From the NCBI RefSeq assembly GCF_001421805.1, contig NZ_LMLC01000001.1:558001-622000 (forward strand): a stretch of DNA of 64,000 nt, in the 5' to 3' direction. Position numbers and translations under genes: made by a program. The first letter of the stretch is position 1. Every line of letters starts with the position of its first letter. The notes beneath the pieces were generated by a model. The model did not search any database and had not been told where the DNA came from. It saw only the letters and a list, made by a program, of their open reading frames with translations. The DNA comes from Sphingomonas sp. Leaf34. Lineage in GTDB: Bacteria; Pseudomonadota; Alphaproteobacteria; Sphingomonadales; Sphingomonadaceae. Positions 1 through 8,870 of this stretch are shown here, in pieces.

Positions 1-2634
1 ACCGATGCCGAACGCAGCACGGGCAAGGACCAGCACGGTGCCGTCGAAACGGTCGCCACAGCCCGCGCCGCCGCGCTCGCCGCGCGCGACCACGTCGGCG
101 ATCTCGCCCACCGCCTCGCCGCGCTCGCGACCGAGAAAGCCGGTGTCGAACGCCGGATCGCCGACCTCGCCGACGCGCGCATCCGGATCGCCGACGACCG
201 CGCACGCGAAGGATCGCTCGCCAGCGACGCCGCCGCCGCGCTCGCTGGCCTCGCCGACGAGGCCAAGACGCTCGACACCGCGATCGCCGACGCCACCGCC
301 GCGATTCCCGATCTCGATACCGTGCTCGCCGACGCGGAACGCGCCGCGCGCGATGCCGAGGTGGCGCTGGCGCAGGCGCTCGCCACGCAGGCCCGCGACG
401 CCGCCGAGGTGCGCGTCGCCAGCGCCGCGCTCGCCGCCGCCCGATCGCGCGCCGACCGCGCCGATCGCGACGCCGCGCAGATCGCCGCCGCCCTCCGCGC
501 GCTGGGCGACACCGCGCCGCTGATCGCAGACCGCGACGCCGCCGCCGACACCCGCCGCGCCGCCGCCGCCGCCGCGGACGCCGCGCGCCACGCCATCGCC
601 CGCGCCGACACCGACGAAGCCGCCGCCACCGCCGCGCGCGACGCCGCCGAAACCGCGCGCGCCACCGCCCGCGCAAACCTCGCCGCGATCGACAGCGAAG
701 CCGCCGCGCTCACCAAGGCCACACAGCGCTCCGGCCGCGACCGACTGCTCGATCACGTCGCCGCCGCCACCGGCTATGAGCGCGCACTCGCCGCCGCGCT
801 CGGCGACGATCTCGACACCGCACTCGATGCCTGGGCCGGCGCCACGCCCCGCGCCGACGACCCCACCGCGCCCGCCGACGCCGAACCGCTGGCCGCACAT
901 GTCGACGCCCCCCCCGCGCTCGCCCGCCGCCTCGCCCAGGTCTTCGTCGTCGACACCGATGCGGGCCAGTCGCTCGCGGTCGGCCAGCGGCTCGTCACGC
1001 GCGACGGCGTCTTGCGCCGCTGGGACGGCTTTACCGCGACCGGCACCGGCGCGGCCGCCGCCGAACGCCTCGTCCGCCGCAACCGCCTGACCGCACTCCA
1101 GGCCGCCCGCCCCGCCGCCGCCGCCGCACTCGACCAGGCCGAAACCACCCGAGCCGCGATCGACCAGCAGATCGCCGACGCCCGCCGCCAGTCGCAAACC
1201 GCGCGCGCCACGCTGCAACGCGCCGAAACCGACGCGCGCTACGCAGTCCGCAACGAAGACCGCGCCACCGCCGCGCTCGAACGCCTCGCCACGCAGCGCG
1301 CCGATCTCGATCTCCGCGCGCACCGCATCGCCGACGACGTCGCCGACGCGCACGCCGAGCGCACCCGCGCCGAGGCGGCGATGGCCGCGGTCCCCGATGG
1401 CACCGCCAACGCCCGCCTTGTCGCGACGCTCCAATACGACGCCGAACGCAGCCGCGCCGCCGTCGCGCAGGCCCGCGCCGACCGGATCGGCCTCGATCGC
1501 ACGCTCGCCACGCACCGCGAGCGCCTTGCCGCCGCGCAGGCCGATACCCGCAGCTGGCGCGCGCGCGCGGGCGAGGCCGCCAAACGCATCGCCAACATGG
1601 ACGCGCGCGAAGCGACGCTCGACGCGGACCGCGCCGCCATCGCGGATCGCCCCGCCGCGCTCGCCGCCTCGATCGCCACGCTCGACGCCGAACACGACGA
1701 GGCCCGCACCGCCGCCGACGCGCTGCGCGCCACCGAACACGCCGCCGAGACCGGGGCGCGCGCCGCCGACGACGCGCACCGTGCCGCCACCGAAGCGCTC
1801 GCCGTCGCCCGCGAGGCGCGCGCCGGCGCGATCGCGCGCGTCGAAAACCACGAAGCGCGCCGGCTTGATCTCGGCAAGCTCTCGGGCGAACGCTTCCAAT
1901 GCCCCGCCCCCGTCCTCCCCGAACGCCTCGGCTTCGCGGTCGCCGACGTCCGCGCGCCGGCCGAAGAGTCCGCGACGCACGATCGTCTCGCGACCGACCG
2001 CGAACGCATCGGCCCAGTCAATCTCGTCGCCGAAACCGAACTCGCCGCGCTCGAAGACGCGTCACGCGGCAATGCCGTCGAGCGCGACGAACTCGGCCAG
2101 GCGGTCAACCGCCTGCGCGGTTCGATCGGCACGCTCAACCGCGAAGGCCGTCAGCGCCTGCTCGCAGCGTTCGAAGCGGTGAACGGCCATTTCCAGCGGC
2201 TCTTCACCACGCTGTTCGACGGCGGCAGCGCGCATCTCGAACTGGTCGATTCGGAGGATCCGCTCGAGGCCGGGCTCGAGATCATGGTGCAGCCGCCCGG
2301 CAAGCGCCTGCAATCGCTCACGCTGCTATCGGGCGGCGAACAGGCGCTCACCGCGGTCGCGCTGATCTTCGGGCTGTTCCTCACCAACCCCGCGCCGATC
2401 TGCGTCCTCGACGAGGTCGACGCGCCGCTCGACGATGCGAATATCGAGCGGTTCTGCGACCTGCTCGACCGGATGGCGCGCGATACCGACACGCGCTACC
2501 TCGTCGTCACGCACAACGCCGTCACGATGAGCCGCATGCACCGGCTGTTCGGCGTGACGATGATCGAACGCGGTATAAGCCGCCTTGTCTCGGTCGACCT
2601 CCAGGCTGCGACCGGGCTGATCGCAGCCGAATAA
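1..2634 (+). CDS. smc: Chromosome segregation protein SMC, 5'-truncated by the window
   Basis: SMC is the ATPase of the SMC-ScpAB condensin that compacts and separates replicated chromosomes. The open frame runs in from before base 1, so the N-terminal Walker A head is outside the window. About 877 residues are visible: an Ala/Arg/Asp-rich coiled coil, a hinge region at roughly bases 730-1080 (GYERALAAALGDDL), a second long coiled coil, and the C-terminal ABC half. That half has the signature LSGGEQ at 2326-2343, Walker B with the VLDEVDAPLDD stretch from about 2401, and the H-loop VVTHN. The composition is extreme (very GC- and Ala-rich coiled coil), which is usual for SMC in high-GC alphaproteobacteria. 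Identification of the family is near certain. Confidence 0.96.
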   Translation, partial: TDAERSTGKDQHGAVETVATARAAALAARDHVGDLAHRLAALATEKAGVERRIADLADARIRIADDRAREGSLASDAAAALAGLADEAKTLDTAIADATAAIPDLDTVLADAERAARDAEVALAQALATQARDAAEVRVASAALAAARSRADRADRDAAQIAAALRALGDTAPLIADRDAAADTRRAAAAAADAARHAIARADTDEAAATAARDAAETARATARANLAAIDSEAAALTKATQRSGRDRLLDHVAAATGYERALAAALGDDLDTALDAWAGATPRADDPTAPADAEPLAAHVDAPPALARRLAQVFVVDTDAGQSLAVGQRLVTRDGVLRRWDGFTATGTGAAAAERLVRRNRLTALQAARPAAAAALDQAETTRAAIDQQIADARRQSQTARATLQRAETDARYAVRNEDRATAALERLATQRADLDLRAHRIADDVADAHAERTRAEAAMAAVPDGTANARLVATLQYDAERSRAAVAQARADRIGLDRTLATHRERLAAAQADTRSWRARAGEAAKRIANMDAREATLDADRAAIADRPAALAASIATLDAEHDEARTAADALRATEHAAETGARAADDAHRAATEALAVAREARAGAIARVENHEARRLDLGKLSGERFQCPAPVLPERLGFAVADVRAPAEESATHDRLATDRERIGPVNLVAETELAALEDASRGNAVERDELGQAVNRLRGSIGTLNREGRQRLLAAFEAVNGHFQRLFTTLFDGGSAHLELVDSEDPLEAGLEIMVQPPGKRLQSLTLLSGGEQALTAVALIFGLFLTNPAPICVLDEVDAPLDDANIERFCDLLDRMARDTDTRYLVVTHNAVTMSRMHRLFGVTMIERGISRLVSVDLQAATGLIAAE

Positions 2635-2682
2635 ATGCGCTCTCGCGGGTGATTTTGCGCGATATTCTCGCTGTCGCTGCGC

Positions 2683-2688
2683 TATAAT
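2683..2688 (+). promoter_or_regulatory. Candidate -10 element (TATAAT) before the small membrane protein
   Basis: A consensus TATAAT stands seven bases upstream of the ATG at 2695. In sigma-70 promoters transcription starts about 7 nt after the -10 box, so a transcript would be leaderless or nearly so. No good -35 hexamer is seen 16-18 nt upstream, so this is only a candidate. Confidence 0.35.
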
Positions 2689-2694
2689 ACGGAG

Positions 2695-2871
2695 ATGTTT
2701 CTGGACGACTCCAGCATCTGGCCGCGTAAGGAGGAGCTTCCTCCGAAGAAGCCCGTCTATCGCCACGAAAAGGCGCTGACCCGGCTGATCTTCGTCTATC
2801 TCGCCCTCCTGCTGATCCTGCCCGTCAGCCTGGGCGGGATGGTCGATCTGATCCGTTATCTGTTCGACTGA
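2695..2871 (+). CDS. Small single-pass membrane protein, unknown function
   Basis: A 58-residue frame starts 60 bp after smc. It has a charged N-terminus (about 30 residues, with a PPKKP run) and one hydrophobic helix at residues 31-48 (LIFVYLALLLILPVSLGG), so a single-pass inner-membrane protein is likely. GGAG lies directly before the ATG, too close for a normal ribosome binding site. A perfect TATAAT lies at 2683-2688, which would place transcription start on or next to the ATG. I do not recognise the family. The codon pattern and clean helix favour a real gene. Confidence 0.6.
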   Translation: MFLDDSSIWPRKEELPPKKPVYRHEKALTRLIFVYLALLLILPVSLGGMVDLIRYLFD

Positions 2872-3091
2872 ACAAGCGCTGTCCTACACGCGATCGGCCT
2901 GACAGCCTGCTATTGCTCACGGCATATCGATGCGCCACCCCTCGCGGCGAAACGCCTTCCGGCGTCTGAACTTTGTGAACTTCACTCTGCCACTGTTACA
3001 GAGAACCACGCCGCCTCAGCGACATAGTGCCATGCCGACAAGTTGATCTCCATCACTCGACACCTTCCACCACGGAACGTAAGACGAACGA

Positions 3092-4342
3092 ATGGCCCAA
3101 CTCGACACCCGTGAAAAGCTCGAGATCCTCGCCGATGCGGCGAAATACGATGCGTCCTGCGCGTCGTCGGGGACCGCCAAGCGCAATTCGAAGGACGGCA
3201 AGGGGCTCGGCTCGACCGAGGGCATGGGCATCTGCCACGCCTACGCCCCCGACGGCCGCTGTATCTCGCTACTCAAGATCCTGCTGACCAACAGCTGCAT
3301 CTTCGACTGCCATTACTGCATCAACCGCAAGAGCTCGAACGTCCGCCGCGCGCGCTTCACCGCCAAGGAAGTCGTCGACCTGACGATCGCGTTCTACAAG
3401 CGCAATTATATCGAGGGGCTGTTCCTCTCCTCGGGCATCATCGCCTCGTCCAATTACACGATGGAGCAGATGGTAGAGGTCGCGCGGTCGCTCCGCGAGG
3501 ATCATCATTTCCGCGGCTATATCCACCTCAAGACGATCCCCGACGCCGATCCCGAACTCGTCCACCAGGCCGGGCTCTACGCCGATCGCCTCTCGATCAA
3601 CGTCGAGTTGCCGACCGCGAACGGGCTGAAGCGCCTCGCCCCCGAAAAGGATGGCGTCCGCATCGAAACTGCCATGTCGGAGGTGAAGGCTTCGATCGCC
3701 GACGGCAAGGATGCCAAGGCCAAGTACAAGTCCGCGCCGCGCTACGCCCCCGCCGGGCAGTCGACGCAGATGATCGTCGGCGCCGACGCCGCGACCGATG
3801 GCGACATCGTGCGGAAAGCGTCGACGCTCTACGACCGGTTCGGGCTTCGCCGCGTCTATTATTCCGCGTTCAGCCCGATCCCCGATGCGAGCGCCGTCCT
3901 GCCGCTGCAACGCCCGCCGCTAATGCGCGAGCACCGGCTCTACCAGTCCGACTGGCTGATGCGCTTCTACGAATTCCAGCCGCACGAGGTGGTGGCGGCC
4001 GCCGACGACGCGACCGGTATGCTGCCCTTGGACATCGATCCGAAGCTAGCCTGGGCGCTCAAATTCCGCGGCTCCTTCCCCGTCGACGTCAACCGCGCGC
4101 CGCGCGAGCTGCTGCTCCGCGTTCCCGGGCTCGGGGTAAAAGCGGTCAACGGTATCCTCACCAGCCGCCGCTGGCGCCGCCTCCATCTGGCGGACGTCGC
4201 CCGCCTGACCGTGTCGATCGCCAAGCTCCGCCCGTTCATCATCGCCGAGGACTGGCGCCCGGTGATGCTATCCGACGCGGCAGACCTCCGCCCGCTGATC
4301 GCGCCAAAGCCAAAACCCAAGCAGATGGAAATGTTCGCGTGA
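3092..4342 (+). CDS. Putative DNA modification/repair radical SAM protein
   Basis: This 416-residue protein belongs to the radical SAM group found beside UDG-family proteins (rSAM_link_UDG type), related to spore photoproduct lyase-like enzymes. The cluster-binding motif CxxxCxxC is at C69, C73 and C76 (SCIFDCHYC). A helix-hairpin-helix near residues 340-370 (RVPGLGVKAVNGI) suggests DNA binding. The C-terminus is basic. The ATG at 3092 follows an AT-rich leader. The next gene on the same strand is the UdgX-type glycosylase, and this pairing is the basis of the DNA repair assignment; the actual substrate is not known. Family assignment is strong, while function is inferred from context. Confidence 0.9.
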   Translation: MAQLDTREKLEILADAAKYDASCASSGTAKRNSKDGKGLGSTEGMGICHAYAPDGRCISLLKILLTNSCIFDCHYCINRKSSNVRRARFTAKEVVDLTIAFYKRNYIEGLFLSSGIIASSNYTMEQMVEVARSLREDHHFRGYIHLKTIPDADPELVHQAGLYADRLSINVELPTANGLKRLAPEKDGVRIETAMSEVKASIADGKDAKAKYKSAPRYAPAGQSTQMIVGADAATDGDIVRKASTLYDRFGLRRVYYSAFSPIPDASAVLPLQRPPLMREHRLYQSDWLMRFYEFQPHEVVAAADDATGMLPLDIDPKLAWALKFRGSFPVDVNRAPRELLLRVPGLGVKAVNGILTSRRWRRLHLADVARLTVSIAKLRPFIIAEDWRPVMLSDAADLRPLIAPKPKPKQMEMFA

Positions 4343-4350
4343 CCGCCTAT

Positions 4351-4480
4351 TCCTCCCCGGCACGGGGAGGGGGACTAGCGCAGCTGGTGGAGGGGGGCTT
4401 CCACGAGCGTAACGTTGGTGGCGAACCCCCTCCACAACGCCGCTATGCGTCGCGGTCCCCCTCCCCGTGCCGGGGAGGAT
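4351..4480. repeat. Palindromic repeat (family D, CCTCCCCGGCACGGGGAGG type)
   Basis: The stretch begins with TCCTCCCCGGCACGGGGAGG and ends with the matching inverted arm CCTCCCCGTGCCGGGGAGGA. Between them lies a second inverted pair (GGTGGAGGGGG and CCCCCTCCAC). It separates the radical SAM and udgX genes. The last arm supplies the GGGGAGGA ribosome binding site of udgX. A diverged relative lies at 12006-12128. Confidence 0.8.
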
Positions 4481-4481
4481 T

Positions 4482-5885
4482 ATGCGCGTTGTAACGCTCA
4501 CCGAACCCGACGATTTCGACGGCTGGCGCGACGCGGCGCGTGGTCTGGTCGCGGAGAACGTCCCACCAGACGACGTCGTCTGGCAGGTCGGCGACGAACC
4601 CGTCGACCTGTTCGCGGCGGTCGCCGAACCAGCCCCCGCCCCAGCCCCCGGCGCCTTCTCCGTCCCCCGCGCCTTCCTCGATCTCGCCCGCAGCGCGATC
4701 CTCGGCAGCGACCCCGAACGCTTCGCGCTGCTCTATACGCTGCTCGCCCGCCTGCGCCGCGAACCGAAGCTGATAGAGGACCGCGCAGACCCACTCGTCC
4801 GCCGGCTCGACAGGATCGCCAAGGACGTCCGCCGCGACATCCACAAGATGCGCGCCTTTCTCCGCTTCCGCGAGGTTGAGGACGGGGGTGGGGAGGAGGC
4901 CGGAACGCGCTTCGTCGCCTGGTTCGAGCCCGATCACCACATCGTCCGCGCCAATGCCGCGTTCTTTGTCAACCGCTTCGCCAGCATGTGTTGGTCGATC
5001 CTGACACCCGAAGTGTCGATCCATTGGGACGGCAAGGCGCTCTCGGAAGGCCCCGGCGCCAGCAAGGCCGACGCCCCCGACGGCGATCCGACCGAGGAGG
5101 TATGGAAAACCTATTACGCGAGCACGTTCAACCCGGCGCGCGTCAAGATCGGCGCGATGCTGAAGGAAATGCCCAAGAAATACTGGAAGAACATGCCGGA
5201 GACCGCGCTCGTGCCGGGGTTGCTGGCAGCGGCGCAGGCGAGGGAAAGCGGCATGATCGCGAGAGCGCGCGACACCGTCGGCGGCAACAGCCTGATCGCA
5301 TGGGAGGCGCTGCGAGACGAGGCTGCCGGTTGCACGCGCTGCCCGCTTTACAAGCCCGCATCGCAGACTGTCTTTGGCGAAGGCCCGGTCGACGCGCCGC
5401 TGATGTTCGTTGGCGAACAGCCGGGCGATCAGGAGGATATCGCCGGTCGCCCGTTCGTCGGCCCCGCTGGCCAGATGTTCGACAAGGCGATGGCCGAGGC
5501 GGGCGTAGACCGCTCGCGCGCGTACGTCACCAACGCGGTCAAGCACTTCAAGTTCGAACAGCGCGGCAAGCGGCGGATCCATGCCAAGCCGGGGGCCGGC
5601 GAAATCGACGCGTGTCGCTGGTGGATCGAGCAGGAGCAGATGCTGATCAAGCCCAAGGTGACGGTGGCGCTCGGCGCAACCGCGGCCCGGTCGCTGTTCG
5701 GCAAGGTGATGACGATCGGGCGGGAACGCGGGCGGGCGCTGCAACTGCCGGATGGTGGCGAAGCCTGGATCACCGTGCACCCGAGCTACCTGCTGCGCTT
5801 GCCCGACCCGGGGCAGGCGGCGGAGGAATATGCGCGGTTCGTCGAAGATCTGCGGGTGGTGGGCGGCAGGCTAGGAGAACTGTAA
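4482..5885 (+). CDS. UdgX-type uracil-DNA glycosylase fused to an N-terminal DUF4130 domain
   Basis: The protein has about 467 residues. The N-terminal half (about 1-270) is the DUF4130-type domain seen in fused UDG proteins, and the C-terminal half is a family 4/UdgX uracil-DNA glycosylase. Visible motifs are the GEQPGDQED loop, GRPFVGPAGQMFD, the Fe-S CTRC pair and the UdgX-specific KRRIH loop at residues 363-367. In UdgX proteins the histidine of this loop (here H367) forms a covalent bond to the abasic sugar after uracil removal. I chose ATG 4482 over GTG 4467 because GGGGAGGA lies just before it. It is the second gene of a likely two-gene operon with the radical SAM protein. Confidence 0.9.
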   Translation: MRVVTLTEPDDFDGWRDAARGLVAENVPPDDVVWQVGDEPVDLFAAVAEPAPAPAPGAFSVPRAFLDLARSAILGSDPERFALLYTLLARLRREPKLIEDRADPLVRRLDRIAKDVRRDIHKMRAFLRFREVEDGGGEEAGTRFVAWFEPDHHIVRANAAFFVNRFASMCWSILTPEVSIHWDGKALSEGPGASKADAPDGDPTEEVWKTYYASTFNPARVKIGAMLKEMPKKYWKNMPETALVPGLLAAAQARESGMIARARDTVGGNSLIAWEALRDEAAGCTRCPLYKPASQTVFGEGPVDAPLMFVGEQPGDQEDIAGRPFVGPAGQMFDKAMAEAGVDRSRAYVTNAVKHFKFEQRGKRRIHAKPGAGEIDACRWWIEQEQMLIKPKVTVALGATAARSLFGKVMTIGRERGRALQLPDGGEAWITVHPSYLLRLPDPGQAAEEYARFVEDLRVVGGRLGEL

Positions 5886-5897
5886 CCCCACTCCCAC

Positions 5898-5977
5898 GTC
5901 ATCCTGACGAAAGTCAGGACCCAGAGCCATGTAAGGCGTCGTTCGTGACCCTGGGTCCTGACGTTCGTCAGGATGAC
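5898..5977. repeat. Palindromic repeat (family A, GTCATCCTGACGAAAGTCAGGA type)
   Basis: Arms of about 27 bp (GTCATCCTGACGAAAGTCAG and its near inverse) flank a short loop. The element lies between the convergent 3' ends of udgX and the aldo/keto reductase. A second copy with the same arms is at 8737-8816. Confidence 0.85.
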
Positions 5978-6023
5978 GGGCGAAGTGGAGGGCAGAGGCG
6001 GTGTCTGACCCAAGCCGCCCCCA

Positions 6024-6821
6024 TCACATCGCGTTCGGCTCCGGCCCCAAGCGGCCAGCTGGGTCGTCGAGCGCCTCGATCGCGGCCATGTCCCACTCGT
6101 CGAGCGTCAGGTCCACCGCGGCAAAATTGTCCGCGAGATGGTCGGCATCCGATGCCTTCGGGATTACCGAGAAGCCGTTCGCCAGATGCCACGCCAGAAT
6201 CACCTGTGCCGCGCTCCGGCCATGCTTGTCCGCAACCCGGACGATCGCTGGATCATGTAGCAGCGTCTTGCCCTGCCCGAGCGGGCTCCAGCTCTGCGTC
6301 ACGATGCCGTGCGCCTCGTGGTACGCGCGTTGCTCGCGCTGCTGGAAGTGCGGGTGAAGTTCGATCTGGTTGACCGCGGGCATCACGCCGGTCGCCGCGA
6401 CGATCGCGTTGATATGCTCGGGGAGGAAGTTCGACACGCCGATCGATTTCGCCTTGCCGGCATCGCGGAGCGCGATCATCGCTTTCCACGCGTCGACGAA
6501 CAGGTCCTGCTTCGGCACCGGCCAGTGCATCAGGTACAGGTCGACCGACTCGACGCCCAGTAGCGCGAGGCTCTCGTCCATTGCCGCCTCGGCATCGCCT
6601 TGTCGGTCGTTCCACAGCTTGGTCGTGAGGAACGCATCCGATCCCTTGTAACCGTCGCCGACGCCGCGCTCATTGTCATAAATCGCGGCGGTGTCGACCA
6701 GCCGGAAGCCGATATCGAGCCCGCTGCGGACGATCGCCGCGGCCTGGCTGTCGGGGATCTGCCACGTGCCCATGCCGAGCTGGGGCATGGAGCGACCGTC
6801 GTTGAGTGTAAGATTTGTCAT
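6024..6821 (-). CDS. Aldo/keto reductase
   Basis: A 265-residue NADPH-dependent (alpha/beta)8-barrel oxidoreductase of the AKR superfamily, close to the 2,5-diketo-gluconate reductase/DkgA-like group. The catalytic tetrad is visible: Asp and Tyr in DTAAIYDNE, Lys in FLTTKLW and His in YLMHWP. Near the C-terminus IPKAS provides the 2'-phosphate contact for NADPH. I chose the ATG at 6821 (MTNLTLNDG), where family members usually begin; an in-frame ATG at 6845 would add eight untypical residues. The physiological substrate cannot be read from the sequence. Confidence 0.92.
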   Translation of the reverse strand: MTNLTLNDGRSMPQLGMGTWQIPDSQAAAIVRSGLDIGFRLVDTAAIYDNERGVGDGYKGSDAFLTTKLWNDRQGDAEAAMDESLALLGVESVDLYLMHWPVPKQDLFVDAWKAMIALRDAGKAKSIGVSNFLPEHINAIVAATGVMPAVNQIELHPHFQQREQRAYHEAHGIVTQSWSPLGQGKTLLHDPAIVRVADKHGRSAAQVILAWHLANGFSVIPKASDADHLADNFAAVDLTLDEWDMAAIEALDDPAGRLGPEPNAM

Positions 6822-6914
6822 GCCCCACCAGCGAACGAGCCGCACGCCGGTTCCGATGCGCCGATTCGGTTTAGGGCTTCCCTTCGCCGCCCGGTTCGCG
6901 CAATCGACCGGGCC

Positions 6915-7547
6915 ATGTTCGAAAAGATCCTGGCCGTGCTGGCCACCTTCACGATCGGCGTCATCTCCTCGGGTGGCTATGTCGGCATCGCGCTACTCAT
7001 GGCGATCGAGAGCGCCTGCATCCCGCTGCCGTCCGAGATCATCATGCCGTTCGCCGGCTATCTCGTGTCGACAGGGCGGTTCGACCTGTATCTCGCCGCC
7101 ACTGCGGGCGCGATCGGCTGCAACCTCGGCTCGATCGTTGCGTACGAGGTCGGCAAGCGCGGTGGCCGCCCGATGGCCGAGCGCTGGGGCCGATACCTGC
7201 TGATCGGTCCGGGCGAGCTCGATGCAGCCGACCGGTTCTTCGCACGCTGGGGCTCGATGGCGGTGCTGATCGGTCGGCTACTCCCCGTGATCCGGTCATT
7301 CATCGCCTTTCCCGCCGGCGTTGCCCGGATGAGACTCGTGCCGTTCCACGTCTACACCTTCATCGGGTCATGGCCGTGGTGCTTCGGGCTCGCCTGGGTC
7401 GGCATGAAGCTCGGCGACAAATGGGACAGCGATCCGCGCGTGAAGGCGGCGTTCCACAGCGCCGACCTGTTGATCGGCGTGGTCCTGATCGCGCTGGTGG
7501 GCTTCTACATCTGGCACCGTGTGCGCGGTTTGAAGCGTCACCCTTAA
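6915..7547 (+). CDS. DedA family membrane protein
   Basis: A 210-residue polytopic inner-membrane protein of the DedA/SNARE-associated (VTT) family. These proteins are implicated in phospholipid scrambling and envelope homeostasis. The family signature ESACIPLPSEIIMPFAGYL is near residue 35, and the VGKRGGRP and RLLPVIRSFIAFPAG segments (the latter with conserved Arg and Pro) follow. Four to five hydrophobic segments are visible. Its 3' end overlaps the opposite-strand DJ-1 gene by 4 bp. Confidence 0.9.
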   Translation: MFEKILAVLATFTIGVISSGGYVGIALLMAIESACIPLPSEIIMPFAGYLVSTGRFDLYLAATAGAIGCNLGSIVAYEVGKRGGRPMAERWGRYLLIGPGELDAADRFFARWGSMAVLIGRLLPVIRSFIAFPAGVARMRLVPFHVYTFIGSWPWCFGLAWVGMKLGDKWDSDPRVKAAFHSADLLIGVVLIALVGFYIWHRVRGLKRHP

Positions 7548-8245
7548 GTATCTCGGGCGTAACCGCGTCGCTTGGCGAGCGCGCGCAGATCGTCGTCGCG
7601 GGTCGGCACCAGCTGTGCTGTTCTCCGGTTGACCGCAGCAACGATTTCAGGATCGGCCTTCTCGGGTGAGCCGCTGTCGAAGGGCGGCGCGGGATCATAT
7701 TCGAGGCTGAGCTGAACAGCCTTCGCATGTGCTTCGCCGCGGATCATCGCGCTCAGCGTCAGCGCGAAGTCGATCCCCGCGGTGACACCGCCACCGGTTA
7801 CCCGGTTGCGATCGACGACGGTCCGCGTGGCCACCGGGATTGCGCCGAACAGCGTCAGCATGTCGCGTTGCGCCCAATGGCATCCCGCCCGATAGCCGTC
7901 GAGCAATCCCGCTGCGCCGAGGATCAATGACCCGGTACAGACACTGGTCACCCAGCTTGCCCGCGCCCCGACCGCCTTGACCCATGCCATCGCTTCGTCG
8001 TCGGCGATCACATCGTTGATCCCGAACCCGCCGGGCACGCAGAGGATATCGGCGCGTGGTACGTCGGCGAAGGTCGCGGTCGGCAGGATCGAGAAACCCG
8101 CGTCGGTCGGCACCGGCTCCAACGTCTTCCAGACCAGATCGAGGTGGGCGTTGCCGAGGCGCGACAGGACCTGCGCGGGGCCAGTCAGGTCGAGCTGTGT
8201 GACGTTCGGAAACAGCAAGAAGGCGATGCTCAGCGATTTGGTCAT
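7544..8245 (-). CDS. DJ-1/PfpI family protein, isonitrile hydratase-like
   Basis: A 233-residue class I glutamine-amidotransferase-like (DJ-1/PfpI) protein. The nucleophile elbow is at C103 (TSVCTGSLIL), and D19 in QLDLTGPAQV is placed like the second active-site residue of isonitrile hydratase InhA. The GGVTAGIDFAL segment is typical of this subgroup and of the N-terminal domain of GlxA/FtrA-type regulators, but no helix-turn-helix domain follows. AGGA lies 8 nt before the ATG. The reaction is an inference from family membership; the substrate is not known. Confidence 0.85.
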   Translation of the reverse strand: MTKSLSIAFLLFPNVTQLDLTGPAQVLSRLGNAHLDLVWKTLEPVPTDAGFSILPTATFADVPRADILCVPGGFGINDVIADDEAMAWVKAVGARASWVTSVCTGSLILGAAGLLDGYRAGCHWAQRDMLTLFGAIPVATRTVVDRNRVTGGGVTAGIDFALTLSAMIRGEAHAKAVQLSLEYDPAPPFDSGSPEKADPEIVAAVNRRTAQLVPTRDDDLRALAKRRGYARDT

Positions 8246-8736
8246 GCCGGTATTCCTAGCGAGAGGAGCGTTGGCGAGCGGTGGAGGGCGTACGGGTGTC
8301 GATTTACCTAACTTATGGATAAGTCACGACAATCGGGCATTGGATGCGGGCGGCGCGCGAGTGAAGTATAGAAAGTATAGACGCTGGCGTCGTATTCTTT
8401 CTGACCGTCGAGACACGCTGACGGGCGGCTTCCGGGATTACGGCTGGGAAGCTTTGCAACGTCATACGCGCAGCATGTCATGCCCTATGCTTGTAGGACA
8501 GAGGGGCGAAAGGGGGGCGCAGGACGGTGGCGCGCCCGGGCGCGGGACGTAGTTGGGTCCCGGGAAAGGCCGCGCGGATCTACGGGGCGATCATGTGGGT
8601 CGTGGGCCATCGTGCGGACTCGCGTCACCCATGTCGCGGGATACCCAGCCTTCGCTGAGGCGACGGATGAAGGTGGGGCGCATGCGGAAGAGGCGGATAT
8701 GGCCTGAAGGTTGAGCCCAGCATCCTGGGCAGACCC
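8246..8736. other. About 490 bp without a convincing gene
   Basis: Between the DJ-1 gene and a repeat there is no frame with family similarity or a good start. Some of it is GC-biased like coding DNA (8480-8700), and the segment at 8313-8400 is more AT-rich, as for a promoter. A decayed gene or an untranslated RNA is possible, but I cannot support either. Confidence 0.4.
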
Positions 8737-8816
8737 GTCATCCTGACGAAAGTCAGGATCCAGAGCCGCAGGCGATCGTCTGTGGAACCTTGGATCCTGA
8801 CTTTCGCCAGGATGAC
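8737..8816. repeat. Palindromic repeat (family A), second copy
   Basis: The same inverted arms as at 5898-5977 (GTCATCCTGACGAAAGTCAG, then a loop, then the inverse) occur here. It lies next to the 3' end of the secreted-protein gene that stops at 8871. Confidence 0.85.
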
Positions 8817-8870
8817 GGAGAAGTATGGCGGGACCGCGTCGGGATCGCGGGACCGCTCTCGTCCGCCGGG

